55,443 nucleotides of DNA from the NCBI RefSeq assembly GCF_005116665.1, contig NZ_SWCJ01000024.1, forward strand, positions 1 through 55,443, written 5' to 3'. The notes beneath the pieces were generated by a model. The model had not been told where the DNA came from. It ran no database searches and saw only the letters and a program-made list of their open reading frames with translations. The translations under genes and the position numbers were made by a program. Shown piece by piece: positions 1-6,629 of this stretch (positions within the stretch are counted from its first letter, which is position 1; each line of letters starts with the position of its first letter). The stretch is from Ferrimonas aestuarii (GTDB lineage: Bacteria; Pseudomonadota; Gammaproteobacteria; Enterobacterales; Shewanellaceae).

Positions 1-150
1 TTATCAACGATTACTCGAAGCAGGAAAACCCAAAAAAGTCGCCATCATTGCGTGCATACGAAAGATGGTCGTCATCCTGAACTCCATGCTCAGGGACGGC
101 GTAGAATGGGACTCCAACAACAGCAAAATTTAGCTATTGACGCCATAGTC
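1..150 (+). mobile_element. 3' end of an IS110-family insertion sequence (partial)
   Basis: An open frame runs in from the window edge and stops at 131-133. The translated tail contains GKPKKVAIIACIRKMVVILN followed by a short RDGVEW stretch, which is the typical C-terminus of IS110/IS1111-family transposases (the region after the second, IS116/IS902-type domain). The catalytic parts lie outside the window. The element ends within about 20 bases of the truncated integron attC half-site at 155-161. The IS1111-attC subgroup is known to insert into attC sites, so that subgroup is likely, but the terminal repeats and subgroup cannot be settled from 150 bases. Confidence 0.8.
2..133 (+). CDS. IS110-family transposase, C-terminal fragment
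   Basis: This is the last 43 residues of a transposase whose start lies upstream of the window. The family uses a DEDD nuclease-like N-terminal domain and a C-terminal domain with a conserved serine to move the element as a circle without terminal duplications. Only the conserved tail (KVAIIACIRKMVVILNSML) is visible here. The stop is TAG at 131-133, and the frame is intact up to the window edge. Whether the complete gene is functional cannot be judged. Confidence 0.75.
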   Translation, partial: YQRLLEAGKPKKVAIIACIRKMVVILNSMLRDGVEWDSNNSKI

Positions 151-161
151 TCTTGTTAAGT
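135..161 (-). repeat. Truncated attC site (cassette recombination half-site)
   Basis: GTTAAGT at 155-161 matches the R'' core of an attC site read on the minus strand (ACTTAAC). It pairs exactly with the ACTTAAC core at the far end of the same cassette (689-695), as expected for the two ends of one cassette. The preceding bases (tctt) match the equivalent bases of the attC at 1548-1651. The rest of the attC is missing and is replaced by the IS110-family end, so the site was split by the insertion. Confidence 0.7.
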
Positions 162-167
162 TTCGAC

Positions 168-674
168 CTAGACCTCTTTAGTCATCGCCTTGATTAAAGC
201 CTCAAACTCTCTTCTTGAATCACTCCACCACTGCTCCTTTCGTGACAGTTCGAGCAGAGGGACGTCAACATCATCACCAAAATACAAGCTAATAAGCTTC
301 AAAGTTGACGAAAATTCGGCATTCAGCTCAGCTCTTACAGTGGAAATTCTAAGGAACTCTTCACGACTAACAGGCTTCTCGCATTCTGATTTATTATTAC
401 AAGACTCGTAGGTTTTAGCGATTACAGCCATTTCATTTAAATATCTTTGATGAGCTTGATATTTCAAGGATGAATTCGCCACTTTTGACACGCGCTCAAT
501 TAAATCAATCTTCTTTTCTAAAACCACTTTTTCTGCGTTATAAATCAGTGACTTGCTCCAAAGCTCCTCACTTTTTGCTGAAGATAGATATGAACCTCCA
601 ATTGCACCAAAGAAAGCTAACAATGCAGATAAAACCGGTATGATAAAATTTACCAAATTCTGTTTGTTTTCCAC
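168..674 (-). CDS. Cassette-borne membrane-anchored hypothetical protein
   Basis: A 168-residue protein of unknown function. Residues 8-30 form one hydrophobic N-terminal segment (FIIPVLSALLAFFGAIGG) that looks like a membrane anchor. The rest is charged, mostly helical and probably coiled-coil-forming, with a CNNKSEC pair of cysteines near residues 92-98. It is the only reading frame of its cassette. The stop lies just before the attC remnant at 155-161, and the start lies 15 bases inside the cassette boundary at 689-695. The orientation matches the other cassette genes. Cassette genes are usually laterally acquired, and the AT-rich sequence fits that. No function is assigned. Confidence 0.75.
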   Translation of the reverse strand: MENKQNLVNFIIPVLSALLAFFGAIGGSYLSSAKSEELWSKSLIYNAEKVVLEKKIDLIERVSKVANSSLKYQAHQRYLNEMAVIAKTYESCNNKSECEKPVSREEFLRISTVRAELNAEFSSTLKLISLYFGDDVDVPLLELSRKEQWWSDSRREFEALIKAMTKEV

Positions 675-688
675 TGAACCTCCAAGAA

Positions 689-789
689 ACTTAACGCTCC
701 ACTTAGCGGGAACAGGCTGGCCGGCTAATCTTTGCGAGGTACGAGCGGAGCCGGCCTGTCTGGAATCCGTCTATAGTGCATTGTTAAGT
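689..789 (-). repeat. attC site 1 of the cassette array
   Basis: About 101 bases bounded by ACTTAAC (689-695) and GTTAAGT (783-789), the RYYYAAC/GTTRRRY core pair of attC sites. The arms are imperfect inverted repeats (acaggc..ggccggct against agccggcctgt). The loop region carries cgaggtacgag, nearly identical to the loops of sites 2 and 3. The site lies between two minus-strand cassette ORFs, as a 59-base element should. Confidence 0.9.
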
Positions 790-801
790 GCTTTATCCTA
801 A

Positions 802-1017
802 TTATTTTTTTCGAGATTCGTCAATTTTGATCATCATGTATAGCACTAAAAATACAAAGGCGATTATCTCTAGCATTAACACAAAAGTACTGCCACCAGA
901 AATAGTCCTTGCTATTTGACGACATTCTTCCGACGTGCAAAATCCACGAGAGAATGATTGTGCTGGAACACATAACCATATAGATAAAATAAATAGTAAT
1001 CTTTTGAAATAGTGCAC
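802..1017 (-). CDS. Cassette-borne small secreted or membrane protein
   Basis: A 71-residue protein starting with GTG. Residues 1-22 form a probable signal peptide (FKRLLFILSIWLCVPAQS), followed by a short segment with two cysteines (CTSEEC). A strong transmembrane helix near residues 45-63 (VLMLEIIAFVFLVLYMMI) and a positively charged tail (KIDESRKK) follow. It is the sole plausible gene of its cassette (core sites at 783-789 and 1077-1083). An overlapping frame starting at 1078 exists but would begin inside the attC core and lacks a sensible protein pattern. The function is unknown. Confidence 0.55.
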   Translation of the reverse strand: MHYFKRLLFILSIWLCVPAQSFSRGFCTSEECRQIARTISGGSTFVLMLEIIAFVFLVLYMMIKIDESRKK

Positions 1018-1076
1018 AGATTTTCGGTACCTCAGATATAACTTTGCATAGCAATAATTGCTGCTTCAGAAAATGC

Positions 1077-1177
1077 ACTTAACGCTCCGTTCAGCGGGAA
1101 AAACTGATTGGCTAAAGTCCACGAGGAACGAGTGATAGCCAACCAGTTTTAAATCCGTCTGCAACGGCTTGTTATTG
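1077..1177 (-). repeat. attC site 2 of the cassette array
   Basis: Bounded by ACTTAAC (1077-1083) and GTTATTG (1171-1177). The arms aaaactg.ttggcta and tagccaa.cagtttt are inverted repeats around a loop containing cgaggaacgag. Each core pairs with the matching core of the neighbouring site: ACTTAAC with GTTAAGT of site 1, and GTTATTG with CAATAAC of site 3. This confirms the cassette boundaries. Confidence 0.9.
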
Positions 1178-1195
1178 ATCGCCTCAACCTATTTA

Positions 1196-1474
1196 TTAAG
1201 CACTTTTAGTGAGGGGTGACTGGCAATGTTTGCAAATTTTCGCCTCAGACTTTACCAATTCCGCACAACTTGGACATTTAATCACTGACCCAGAAGACAA
1301 AGCCTCCTTTTCGACGACCGCAGTATTGGGCCCGATAACTATAGCGATAATAAGACCAATCAACGGCGACAATATCAATGAAATAATAAAGAAGAGGAAA
1401 CCAGGCCTTCCTTTACCACTCGCATACCAGCCAACGAAACCCGCAAGAGCTAGCCAAATAACAATCATGAACAT
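1196..1474 (-). CDS. Cassette-borne membrane protein with C-terminal zinc ribbon
   Basis: A 92-residue protein. Two hydrophobic helices occupy roughly residues 2-18 and 24-48 (FLFFIISLILSPLIGLIIAI). A short linker leads to a C-terminal zinc-ribbon motif, CPSCAELVKSEAKICKHC, with two CxxC pairs that would bind one zinc ion. Proteins of this layout (two helices plus a cytoplasmic zinc ribbon) are common and mostly uncharacterised. It is carried in a cassette between attC sites 2 and 3. It starts with ATG behind a good purine-rich ribosome site (caaaaggagaatggt). Confidence 0.75.
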   Translation of the reverse strand: MFMIVIWLALAGFVGWYASGKGRPGFLFFIISLILSPLIGLIIAIVIGPNTAVVEKEALSSGSVIKCPSCAELVKSEAKICKHCQSPLTKSA

Positions 1475-1547
1475 ACCATTCTCCTTTTGATTATAACTAC
1501 CTTGTAAAACTCACTAAACCTAAGCTAACGCGATCAATATGAAAGAG

Positions 1548-1651
1548 CAATAACGCGCCTGTTTAGCGGCGCAATTGGGCTTGCTAATATCTTGTGAGGC
1601 ACGAACAACAGCAAGCCCTGTATTGCGTCCGGCTACAACGTCTTGTTATAT
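1548..1651 (-). repeat. attC site 3 of the cassette array
   Basis: Bounded by CAATAAC (1548-1554) and GTTATAT (1645-1651). The arms gggcttgct and agcaagccc are inverted repeats around a loop with tgaggcacgaa. This is the same short attC type as sites 1 and 2. Confidence 0.9.
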
Positions 1652-1656
1652 GCCAA

Positions 1657-1995
1657 TTAACTTGACGCGATTGACTTGAAAAAGATCATAAACCCGACGC
1701 CCGCAACCAACGAGCTTGCCATCGTGACACCTATGGGTATCAAGATCGCTTGCCACCATTTCAAGGTCAAAAACCGATTAACTATTAATACGAACAGACC
1801 AATGCTTATTAAAGGAACGGCGTTGTCAGCAAGCTCCAAAACTGCTGCCACAGTCGCGCCAATAAGCTGAGTAATCAACAAAGTCAGCGACAGAATGAAT
1901 GAACGCTTTACTCGCTCATTCTCTACATGCAGCCATTTAAGCACTATGTAGAAAAACAGCGCATAGAGAGGAATTAACAACGGGAGATACAACAT
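1657..1995 (-). CDS. Cassette-borne polytopic membrane protein
   Basis: A 112-residue, very hydrophobic protein with about four membrane segments (LYLPLLIPLYALFFYIV, an ILSLTLLITQLIGATVAAVL stretch, LISIGLFVLIVN and a glycine-rich last helix). The chosen ATG at 1993-1995 has AGGAAG seven bases upstream and lies inside the cassette. The frame stays open to 2049, but that would start inside the attC site and beyond the cassette boundary at 2011-2017. No family was recognised and no function is assigned. Confidence 0.65.
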   Translation of the reverse strand: MLYLPLLIPLYALFFYIVLKWLHVENERVKRSFILSLTLLITQLIGATVAAVLELADNAVPLISIGLFVLIVNRFLTLKWWQAILIPIGVTMASSLVAGVGFMIFFKSIASS

Positions 1996-2010
1996 AATTC
2001 TTCCTTTGGC

Positions 2011-2136
2011 ATATAACGCCCTGTTAAGGTGTGAGCAACGCAATACCAAAGCCGCCGCATACCACCTTAAACACTAAAACCAACGCATAGTAAAAATGCC
2101 ACGCGTTGCGAATCACTCTTAAACAGTTTGTTAGCT
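2011..2136 (-). repeat. attC site 4, long Vibrio-like type
   Basis: About 126 bases bounded by ATATAAC (2011-2017) and GTTAGCT (2130-2136). On the minus strand it reads AGCTAACAAACTGTTTAAGAG at the R'' side and ends in CTTAACAGGGCGTTATAT. That layout resembles the long VCR-like sites of Vibrio and Shewanella arrays and differs from sites 1-3. The stop codon of the next gene (TAA) lies inside the R'' core, which is common for cassette genes. Confidence 0.9.
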
Positions 2137-2928
2137 TTTTAATTCAAAGGGGGCAACTGAAATTTCGGATCTTGTAACCGGAATTTCAAGTCCATATTTA
2201 ACCAATAGATCCTGTATCAGGCTTTCAAACCAACATGGTGCAAAAGGAGACAACCGAATCTCTTCAATAAGTTGTTGAACCCCACCATTTAAGGGTACAA
2301 CTTTACCTAACTTGTTGTTCACAAGCTCTTTGTTAAACTGTTTATAGTTATCATTGAACTCCTTTAATGGTGGCTCTTGATAAATAACCCTCAATTCTTT
2401 TTCATGAGAAAAAGCTAACCTTTTGGTTTTGAATGGAGCTAAAAAGTAGTTCGTCATTACATAATCTGAATCGTAGTTTTTATAAACCACCGGCTCTACG
2501 ATACCCCCGTCAGGCAATGCACCAACAAGTTTATCAATGTTAGTTTTTATAACTAGAGACTCCGTTATATTTTTTGAATATAGCTTCCACATTGCTTCCG
2601 ATTCATGCTCACTTAAATGCCAACAGTTAACATAAGTGTATGTCTTCAGCCAATTCAGTGTATTAAACGAAGACTCCCCTATGTTTATATGAGAGCCATC
2701 AGCAAACACTACCCACTGACCGTCAAATTTCACATAGCACGCTTCAACTTTTTTCTCTTGCAACTGAGTTTGTATTTTCTGCTCAAACGCTTCGTGTGTC
2801 GCTTTGTTAATAGTTCCCTCAAAAGGGTCATCAAAGATATCCGCTCTGGATAGAAACAAACTATCAGTCTGAATAAGCCCTATAAACTTGGCTAAATCTA
2901 AATATCGCCAGATTGATTTATTTTCCAA
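2131..2928 (-). CDS. Cassette-borne DUF2971-family protein
   Basis: A 265-residue protein. The N-terminus (YLDLAKFIGLIQTDSLFLSR, then ADIFDDPFEG) and the central WHLSEHESEAMWKLY segment match the DUF2971 family, whose biochemical role is unknown. The first half carries the conserved Asp-Pro-Phe-Glu and Trp-Lys-Leu-Tyr motifs, and no membrane segment is seen. Translation probably starts at TTG (2926-2928) behind GAGG. The stop overlaps the attC 4 core. It is the array-proximal cassette, bounded by cores at 2130-2136 and 2950-2956. It could be an accessory or defence-type gene, but nothing visible proves this. Confidence 0.8.
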   Translation of the reverse strand: MENKSIWRYLDLAKFIGLIQTDSLFLSRADIFDDPFEGTINKATHEAFEQKIQTQLQEKKVEACYVKFDGQWVVFADGSHINIGESSFNTLNWLKTYTYVNCWHLSEHESEAMWKLYSKNITESLVIKTNIDKLVGALPDGGIVEPVVYKNYDSDYVMTNYFLAPFKTKRLAFSHEKELRVIYQEPPLKEFNDNYKQFNKELVNNKLGKVVPLNGGVQQLIEEIRLSPFAPCWFESLIQDLLVKYGLEIPVTRSEISVAPFELKS

Positions 2929-2949
2929 AAGTTACCTCATTGACATAAA

Positions 2950-2956
2950 AGCTAAC
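2950..2956 (-). repeat. Cassette boundary core site (upstream end of the array)
   Basis: AGCTAAC here is the exact complement of the GTTAGCT core of attC site 4. It therefore marks the 5' end of the DUF2971 cassette, where attI or another attC should begin. The sequence beyond it (2957-3140) is repeat-rich but does not fold into an obvious standard attC, and no integrase gene follows. Confidence 0.65.
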
Positions 2957-3660
2957 AGCTTATTATGCGGAACAAATCCGCCTTTCAAAATCTTAAAAAT
3001 CCGCTCTTCACGAATTTCCGCTTTTGGACATATCGGCTAACTGCCAGAAAACCCGCCATAAGTCGCTTTCGAATTTCCCTTGATTCCGCCTTTTACAGTA
3101 AAAGCGGCATCTATTTTGCGCAAAGGCGGATTCACCACAGACTGTATATTTATACAGGCATCAAAATTCCAATGCATGAAGGCTTTGAACGAACGGAAAG
3201 TAGGCTACAGAGCCTTCACCCGCCAAACACCCCAGCTTGGATGAACTTTTGATGCTCAACTCACAGGCATTCTGCACATTGATGCAAACAACCGCTAACC
3301 CACAAAAGCCCAATAAATAACGATTTCCAAAAATGAGCTTCAGATTTAGAGTACAGCTCCGCCCATCACTCTGGCTGTGGCTGGCGTCATTGGAAGTATC
3401 TAATTTATAAAGAATATTATCGAGTTAACGCCGATTTATAAGCAACATCAAATTGCACTCACCAGTGTGAGAGATCTCTCACGAAGTTCAGTCAACAAAG
3501 AAAAACTGTACTGGTATCGTCTCTTGATAAAAGTGCGATGGTCGCAGCCAGAGGCTGCTTGTCGTGTTCTGAGGTGAAAAACAGTTGCAAATCAAATCAC
3601 TGGTAATTTGTTTTGAAAAATGACGAGCTGGCTCACAACCTTAACAATCTCAACCACATA
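2957..3660. other. Non-coding stretch with short TCCGC/GCGGA repeats
   Basis: No convincing gene is present. A 95-codon open frame (2965-3252) is basic, low in complexity and without a recognisable pattern, so it is not called. Between 2966 and 3130 the motif tccgcctttt or its reverse complement occurs repeatedly (about 2977, 2999, 3017, 3084, 3100, 3122), and cgaatttcc occurs twice. The block is therefore a cluster of short direct and inverted repeats. The stretch 3140-3660 is AT-rich and holds the palindrome at 3467-3482. Confidence 0.5.
3467..3482. promoter_or_regulatory. Perfect 16-bp palindrome, operator candidate
   Basis: GTGAGAGATCTCTCAC is a perfect palindrome in otherwise AT-rich intergenic DNA, about 190 bases before the riboswitch region of the cbiK operon. 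It looks like a dimer-binding operator. The cognate regulator is unknown. Confidence 0.35.
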
Positions 3661-3678
3661 CTGTGACAAACCCCAGTG
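3661..3678 (+). promoter_or_regulatory. 18-base motif shared with the cbiB upstream region
   Basis: CTGTGACAAACCCCAGTG here recurs with one change (CTGTGACAAATCCCAGTG) at 34929-34946. Both copies are on the plus strand and upstream of a cobalamin-related operon. It may be a shared regulator site or promoter element. The regulator is not known. Confidence 0.35.
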
Positions 3679-3714
3679 TTTGCCCTCCCAAATCCCTTTA
3701 CCCTCGGCAAGTTG

Positions 3715-3885
3715 AATGTGCCCACGCGGCCGCTCAGATGAGCGAGGGAATCAGATGAGACGTCTGAACTGTACCCGCAACTGTATTCGACTGCCCCGTT
3801 AGGGAACCTATTCATGATTGGCCACTGGCGCGCGCTGGGAAGGCAATGAGTAGGGCGCCGAAAGTCAGGAGACCTGCATTCACTG
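3715..3885 (+). ncRNA. Cobalamin riboswitch ahead of the cbiK-ABC operon
   Basis: The conserved blocks of the B12 riboswitch appear in order: gcgagggaatc near 3740, acccgcaactgta near 3775, ggccactgg and gctgggaaggc near 3820-3845, and the B12 box agtcaggagacctgc at 3863-3877. Adenosylcobalamin binding should reduce expression of the operon starting at 4002. The ends are approximate. Confidence 0.93.
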
Positions 3886-3895
3886 TTGTGCTGAC

Positions 3896-3917
3896 AGCCG
3901 GGCGGGCCTACCCGGCT
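3896..3917 (+). terminator. Hairpin in the riboswitch expression platform
   Basis: AGCCGGG and CCCGGCT (3896-3902 and 3911-3917) form a GC-rich stem with an 8-base loop directly after the B12 box. Only a weak T-run follows (cccttttcg), so it may be an attenuator or part of an RNA switch rather than a strong terminator. Confidence 0.45.
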
Positions 3918-4001
3918 TATGAGCGATGCCGCCCTTTTCGTCGTCAGCAAAGTTTTATCATGGATTGAGGCCGTCCACTGGGTGACACCCTAGGACACGT
4001 A

Positions 4002-4982
4002 ATGAAAGCCACCGCGCTCTGTTTCACGTCGCTGTTGCTATTGGCTCCGGCCATGGCCACCGCCGACACCGCCCCCACTAAGCCGCAGCAGAAATCCGCC
4101 ATCGTGCTGGCCGCTTTTGGCACCAGTTATGATTCAGCCTTAAATTCGCTGTTGCACATTCAACAAGATATTCAAGCAGCCTACCCCAATACGCCGATTC
4201 GCTTTGCGTTTACCTCCAACATCATTCGTAAAAAATGGCATCGCCGCCAGCATGATGAGGCCTACAAACAGGCGCACCCAGAAGTCCCCGAGTCTCTGTA
4301 TCAAGTAAAAAACGTTCTTGGGGCACTGGCGGATCTGCAAAATGACGGGTACAAAAACATCGTGGTACAAACCACCCTGCTCACCCCAGGCGAGGAGTTT
4401 CACGATCTCGGCCAGTATGTGGATGCTCTCAATGGCATCGACACGCTGCGGGAAAAGTGGAAACCCTTTAACCACATCGCACTGGGTCGACCATTGATGG
4501 GCCAGTGGGGCGTGGATTTTCCATACCATCAGGATCTCAACGCTTTGGCAGGCGCTCTGGCCAAAGACGTTGAGCTGGCCAAAAGCGATGGCGCGGCGCT
4601 GGTATACATGGGCCACGGCAACGAGCACCTTTCCACTGGGCTATACTCTGAACTGCAAACCATCATGCAATCTCGCTACCCAAACCAGCAGACATACGTT
4701 GGCCTGGTCGAAGGCGCTCCCAACCTAGAGCAGCTCAAAGCTCAGCTAACCCAAGACGGCATCACCAAGGTGCACCTACGCCCTTTGATGGTGGTGGCGG
4801 GTGATCATGCCAGCAACGACATGGCGGGTGATGAGCCAGACTCTTGGAAATCTCAGCTGCAGCAGTTGGGTATCAAGGTAACGCCAATTCTGCAAGGCTT
4901 AGGCAATAACCCTTCGGTGCGCCAGCGTTACCTGACTCACCTTCAGGATGCGGCATCCAGCGCTGAGATCGTGCTGAACTGA
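4002..4982 (+). CDS. cbiK: Periplasmic CbiK-type cobaltochelatase
   Basis: CbiK inserts cobalt (or iron) into sirohydrochlorin. This 326-residue copy carries a cleavable signal peptide (about residues 1-22, LCFTSLLLLAPAMATADT), so it should act in the periplasm, unlike the usual cytosolic enzyme. The mature part begins with the family motif IVLAAFGTSYDSA. It has the two metal-site histidine regions, MGHGNEH (about residue 205) and VVAGDHASNDMAG (about residue 267). Secreted CbiK is known from Desulfovibrio vulgaris, where it sits beside transport genes. Here it is the first gene after a B12 riboswitch, and its stop overlaps the next start by one base. Its physiological substrate, metal and partner transporter are not shown by the sequence. 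Confidence 0.88.
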   Translation: MKATALCFTSLLLLAPAMATADTAPTKPQQKSAIVLAAFGTSYDSALNSLLHIQQDIQAAYPNTPIRFAFTSNIIRKKWHRRQHDEAYKQAHPEVPESLYQVKNVLGALADLQNDGYKNIVVQTTLLTPGEEFHDLGQYVDALNGIDTLREKWKPFNHIALGRPLMGQWGVDFPYHQDLNALAGALAKDVELAKSDGAALVYMGHGNEHLSTGLYSELQTIMQSRYPNQQTYVGLVEGAPNLEQLKAQLTQDGITKVHLRPLMVVAGDHASNDMAGDEPDSWKSQLQQLGIKVTPILQGLGNNPSVRQRYLTHLQDAASSAEIVLN

Positions 4983-5887
4983 TGACTTCACTAGCTTTAC
5001 CACAGCCAATTTCGGCCTCAAACCAAGAGAGTGCTACAACGCCGATTCTCAGTATCCACAAGCTGCACCGCAGCTTCGGCAGCAAGGTGGCGGTGAATCA
5101 CCTGAGTTTCGCCCTTGAGCCCGGTCAGATCTGCGCGCTGCTTGGCCCCAACGGCGCTGGAAAAACCACCCTTATCAAGATGCTCACCGGTCTGCTGCAG
5201 CCCAACCACGGCCAAATAAGCTACCAAGGGCAAGCCTACCAACCCAACCAGCAGGAGCTAAAACGCCTTATCGGCGTGGTGCCCCAGCACAACAACATCG
5301 ACCGTGAGCTGACTCCCATCGAGAATCTGAAGGTCCACGGTTTGCTGTACGGGATTCGCGGCAAGGCGCTCACCAAAGCCATCGAACACAGCATTGAATT
5401 TTCCGGCTTGGGCGAACATCGCCATCAACCGGCAGAGCGCCTCTCCGGCGGCATGAAACGGCGATTGGTGATTGCTCGAGCACTCATGCATCAACCAAAA
5501 ATGCTGTTTTTGGATGAAGCCACCGTAGGTCTTGATCCCCATAGCCGCCGCCACATCTGGCAGTTTTTACGCCAGATCAATCAACAGGGCTGCACCATAT
5601 TTCTCACCACCCACTATCTGGATGAAGCGGAGCAGTTGGCGGATCGAGTCATGCTGATTGAGCGCGGCAAACTCATCGCCGATGCCAGCCCCTCAGCCCT
5701 AAAGCAGCAATTGGGCAGTTACGTGGTTGAGACCCAGTCTCCAGCCTATTCGCAAAATTTCTTCCCCAGCCGAGCGCATGCGGTTGAGAGCATCGGCCAA
5801 TTGCAAAATGCAGCGACGATACGCGAAACCAATCTGGAGGATGTGTTTTTGAATCTCACAGGAAGAAGGCTTAAGCCCCTTGATTAG
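4982..5887 (+). CDS. ABC-2 type transporter ATP-binding protein
   Basis: A 301-residue ATPase that would power the permease encoded next. It shows Walker A GPNGAGKTT (about residue 58), the signature LSGGMKRRL (about 158), Walker B LFLDEATVGLDP (about 179) and the switch histidine in TTHYLDEAEQ. The sequence groups with drug, nodulation-factor and heme/copper-type exporter ATPases (CcmA/NodI-like) rather than importers. The N-terminal 25 residues form an extra low-complexity leader. It overlaps the chelatase gene by one base and the permease gene by 8, so the three are probably translated together. The cargo is unknown. The riboswitch context suggests a tetrapyrrole or metal complex. Confidence 0.85.
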   Translation: MTSLALPQPISASNQESATTPILSIHKLHRSFGSKVAVNHLSFALEPGQICALLGPNGAGKTTLIKMLTGLLQPNHGQISYQGQAYQPNQQELKRLIGVVPQHNNIDRELTPIENLKVHGLLYGIRGKALTKAIEHSIEFSGLGEHRHQPAERLSGGMKRRLVIARALMHQPKMLFLDEATVGLDPHSRRHIWQFLRQINQQGCTIFLTTHYLDEAEQLADRVMLIERGKLIADASPSALKQQLGSYVVETQSPAYSQNFFPSRAHAVESIGQLQNAATIRETNLEDVFLNLTGRRLKPLD

Positions 5888-6629
5888 TCACAATTTTAAC
5901 GGCATTTCCGGCATCTACTACCGCGAGTTGACCGTGCTACGAAAAAAGCTACTGCGCGTCGTTGCCGCCGCAGCGGTACCGCCCTTTCTCTACTTGATGG
6001 CTTTTGGCTTTGGCGTGGGCCAAAACACCGAGGTCAATGGCGCCTCCTATCTGCAGTTTTTGATTCCAGGGCTGATTGCCATGGCCAGCATGAATCAAAG
6101 CTACAACATCGCCACTGAGATCAACATCAGCCGCTTCTACCTCAAGATCTTTGAGGAGTTCTTACTGGCCCCCAATGGCCGCTGGCAGATCATGGCGGCG
6201 GAAGTGCTCTACGGCATCACCCGAGGTCTTATTCCCGTTGCCATCATTTTGCTCTACAGCTTGGGCTGCCAAGTGGAACTGCACCTAACGCTCTGGACCA
6301 TACTGGCACTGCTACTGCACCTGTGTGTGTTTGCGCTTATCGGCTTCATTGTGGCCCTCAAGATGAAGCACCACCGCGATCAGGCGTCCATGAACGCCTT
6401 TGTGATCACGCCGATGATGTTTCTCTCCGGCACCTTTTTCCCTGTGGATCAGATGCCGCTGGTCATTCAGTGGTTGGCCGCGCTGTCCCCCTTGACCTAC
6501 AGCGCCGAACTGCTTCGAGATGGCCTATCGAACCAGCCGCTGGAACTTGGCTCCATTTGGGCGCTATTGGGGCTCATCACGGTACTGGCAACCTATGGCA
6601 TCCACAGCCTGAAGAGGATGGAGCCATGA
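5880..6629 (+). CDS. ABC-2 type transporter permease
   Basis: A 249-residue inner-membrane protein with about six hydrophobic segments and the ABC2_membrane layout (IPGLIAMASMNQSYN near residue 60, MFLSGTFFPVDQMP near residue 180). Such permeases usually export their substrates. It starts with TTG (5880-5882) inside the end of the ATPase gene. Its TGA overlaps the next ATG (ATGA), so the exporter is translationally coupled to the importer genes that follow. No periplasmic insertion domain is seen, unlike the permease at 53746-54744. Confidence 0.83.
   Translation: MISHNFNGISGIYYRELTVLRKKLLRVVAAAAVPPFLYLMAFGFGVGQNTEVNGASYLQFLIPGLIAMASMNQSYNIATEINISRFYLKIFEEFLLAPNGRWQIMAAEVLYGITRGLIPVAIILLYSLGCQVELHLTLWTILALLLHLCVFALIGFIVALKMKHHRDQASMNAFVITPMMFLSGTFFPVDQMPLVIQWLAALSPLTYSAELLRDGLSNQPLELGSIWALLGLITVLATYGIHSLKRMEP

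Noticed and set aside
821..1078. 85-codon frame overlapping the small cassette gene
   Set aside because: It starts at the attC core and shares most of its length with the better frame at 802-1017, which has a signal peptide and helix.
2965..3252. 95-codon plus-strand frame beside the cassette array
   Set aside because: Basic, repetitive translation from the tccgc repeats, with no ribosome site and no family resemblance.
3633..3950. 105-codon minus-strand frame over the riboswitch
   Set aside because: It lies antisense to the conserved riboswitch blocks and shows no protein family pattern.
2957..4001. An integrase gene (intI) at the array head
   Set aside because: No frame with tyrosine-recombinase motifs appears on either strand here.
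6323..6625. N-terminal extension of the FecCD permease frame
   Set aside because: It would overlap most of the preceding ABC-2 permease gene in another frame. The ATG at 6626 gives the normal family length.
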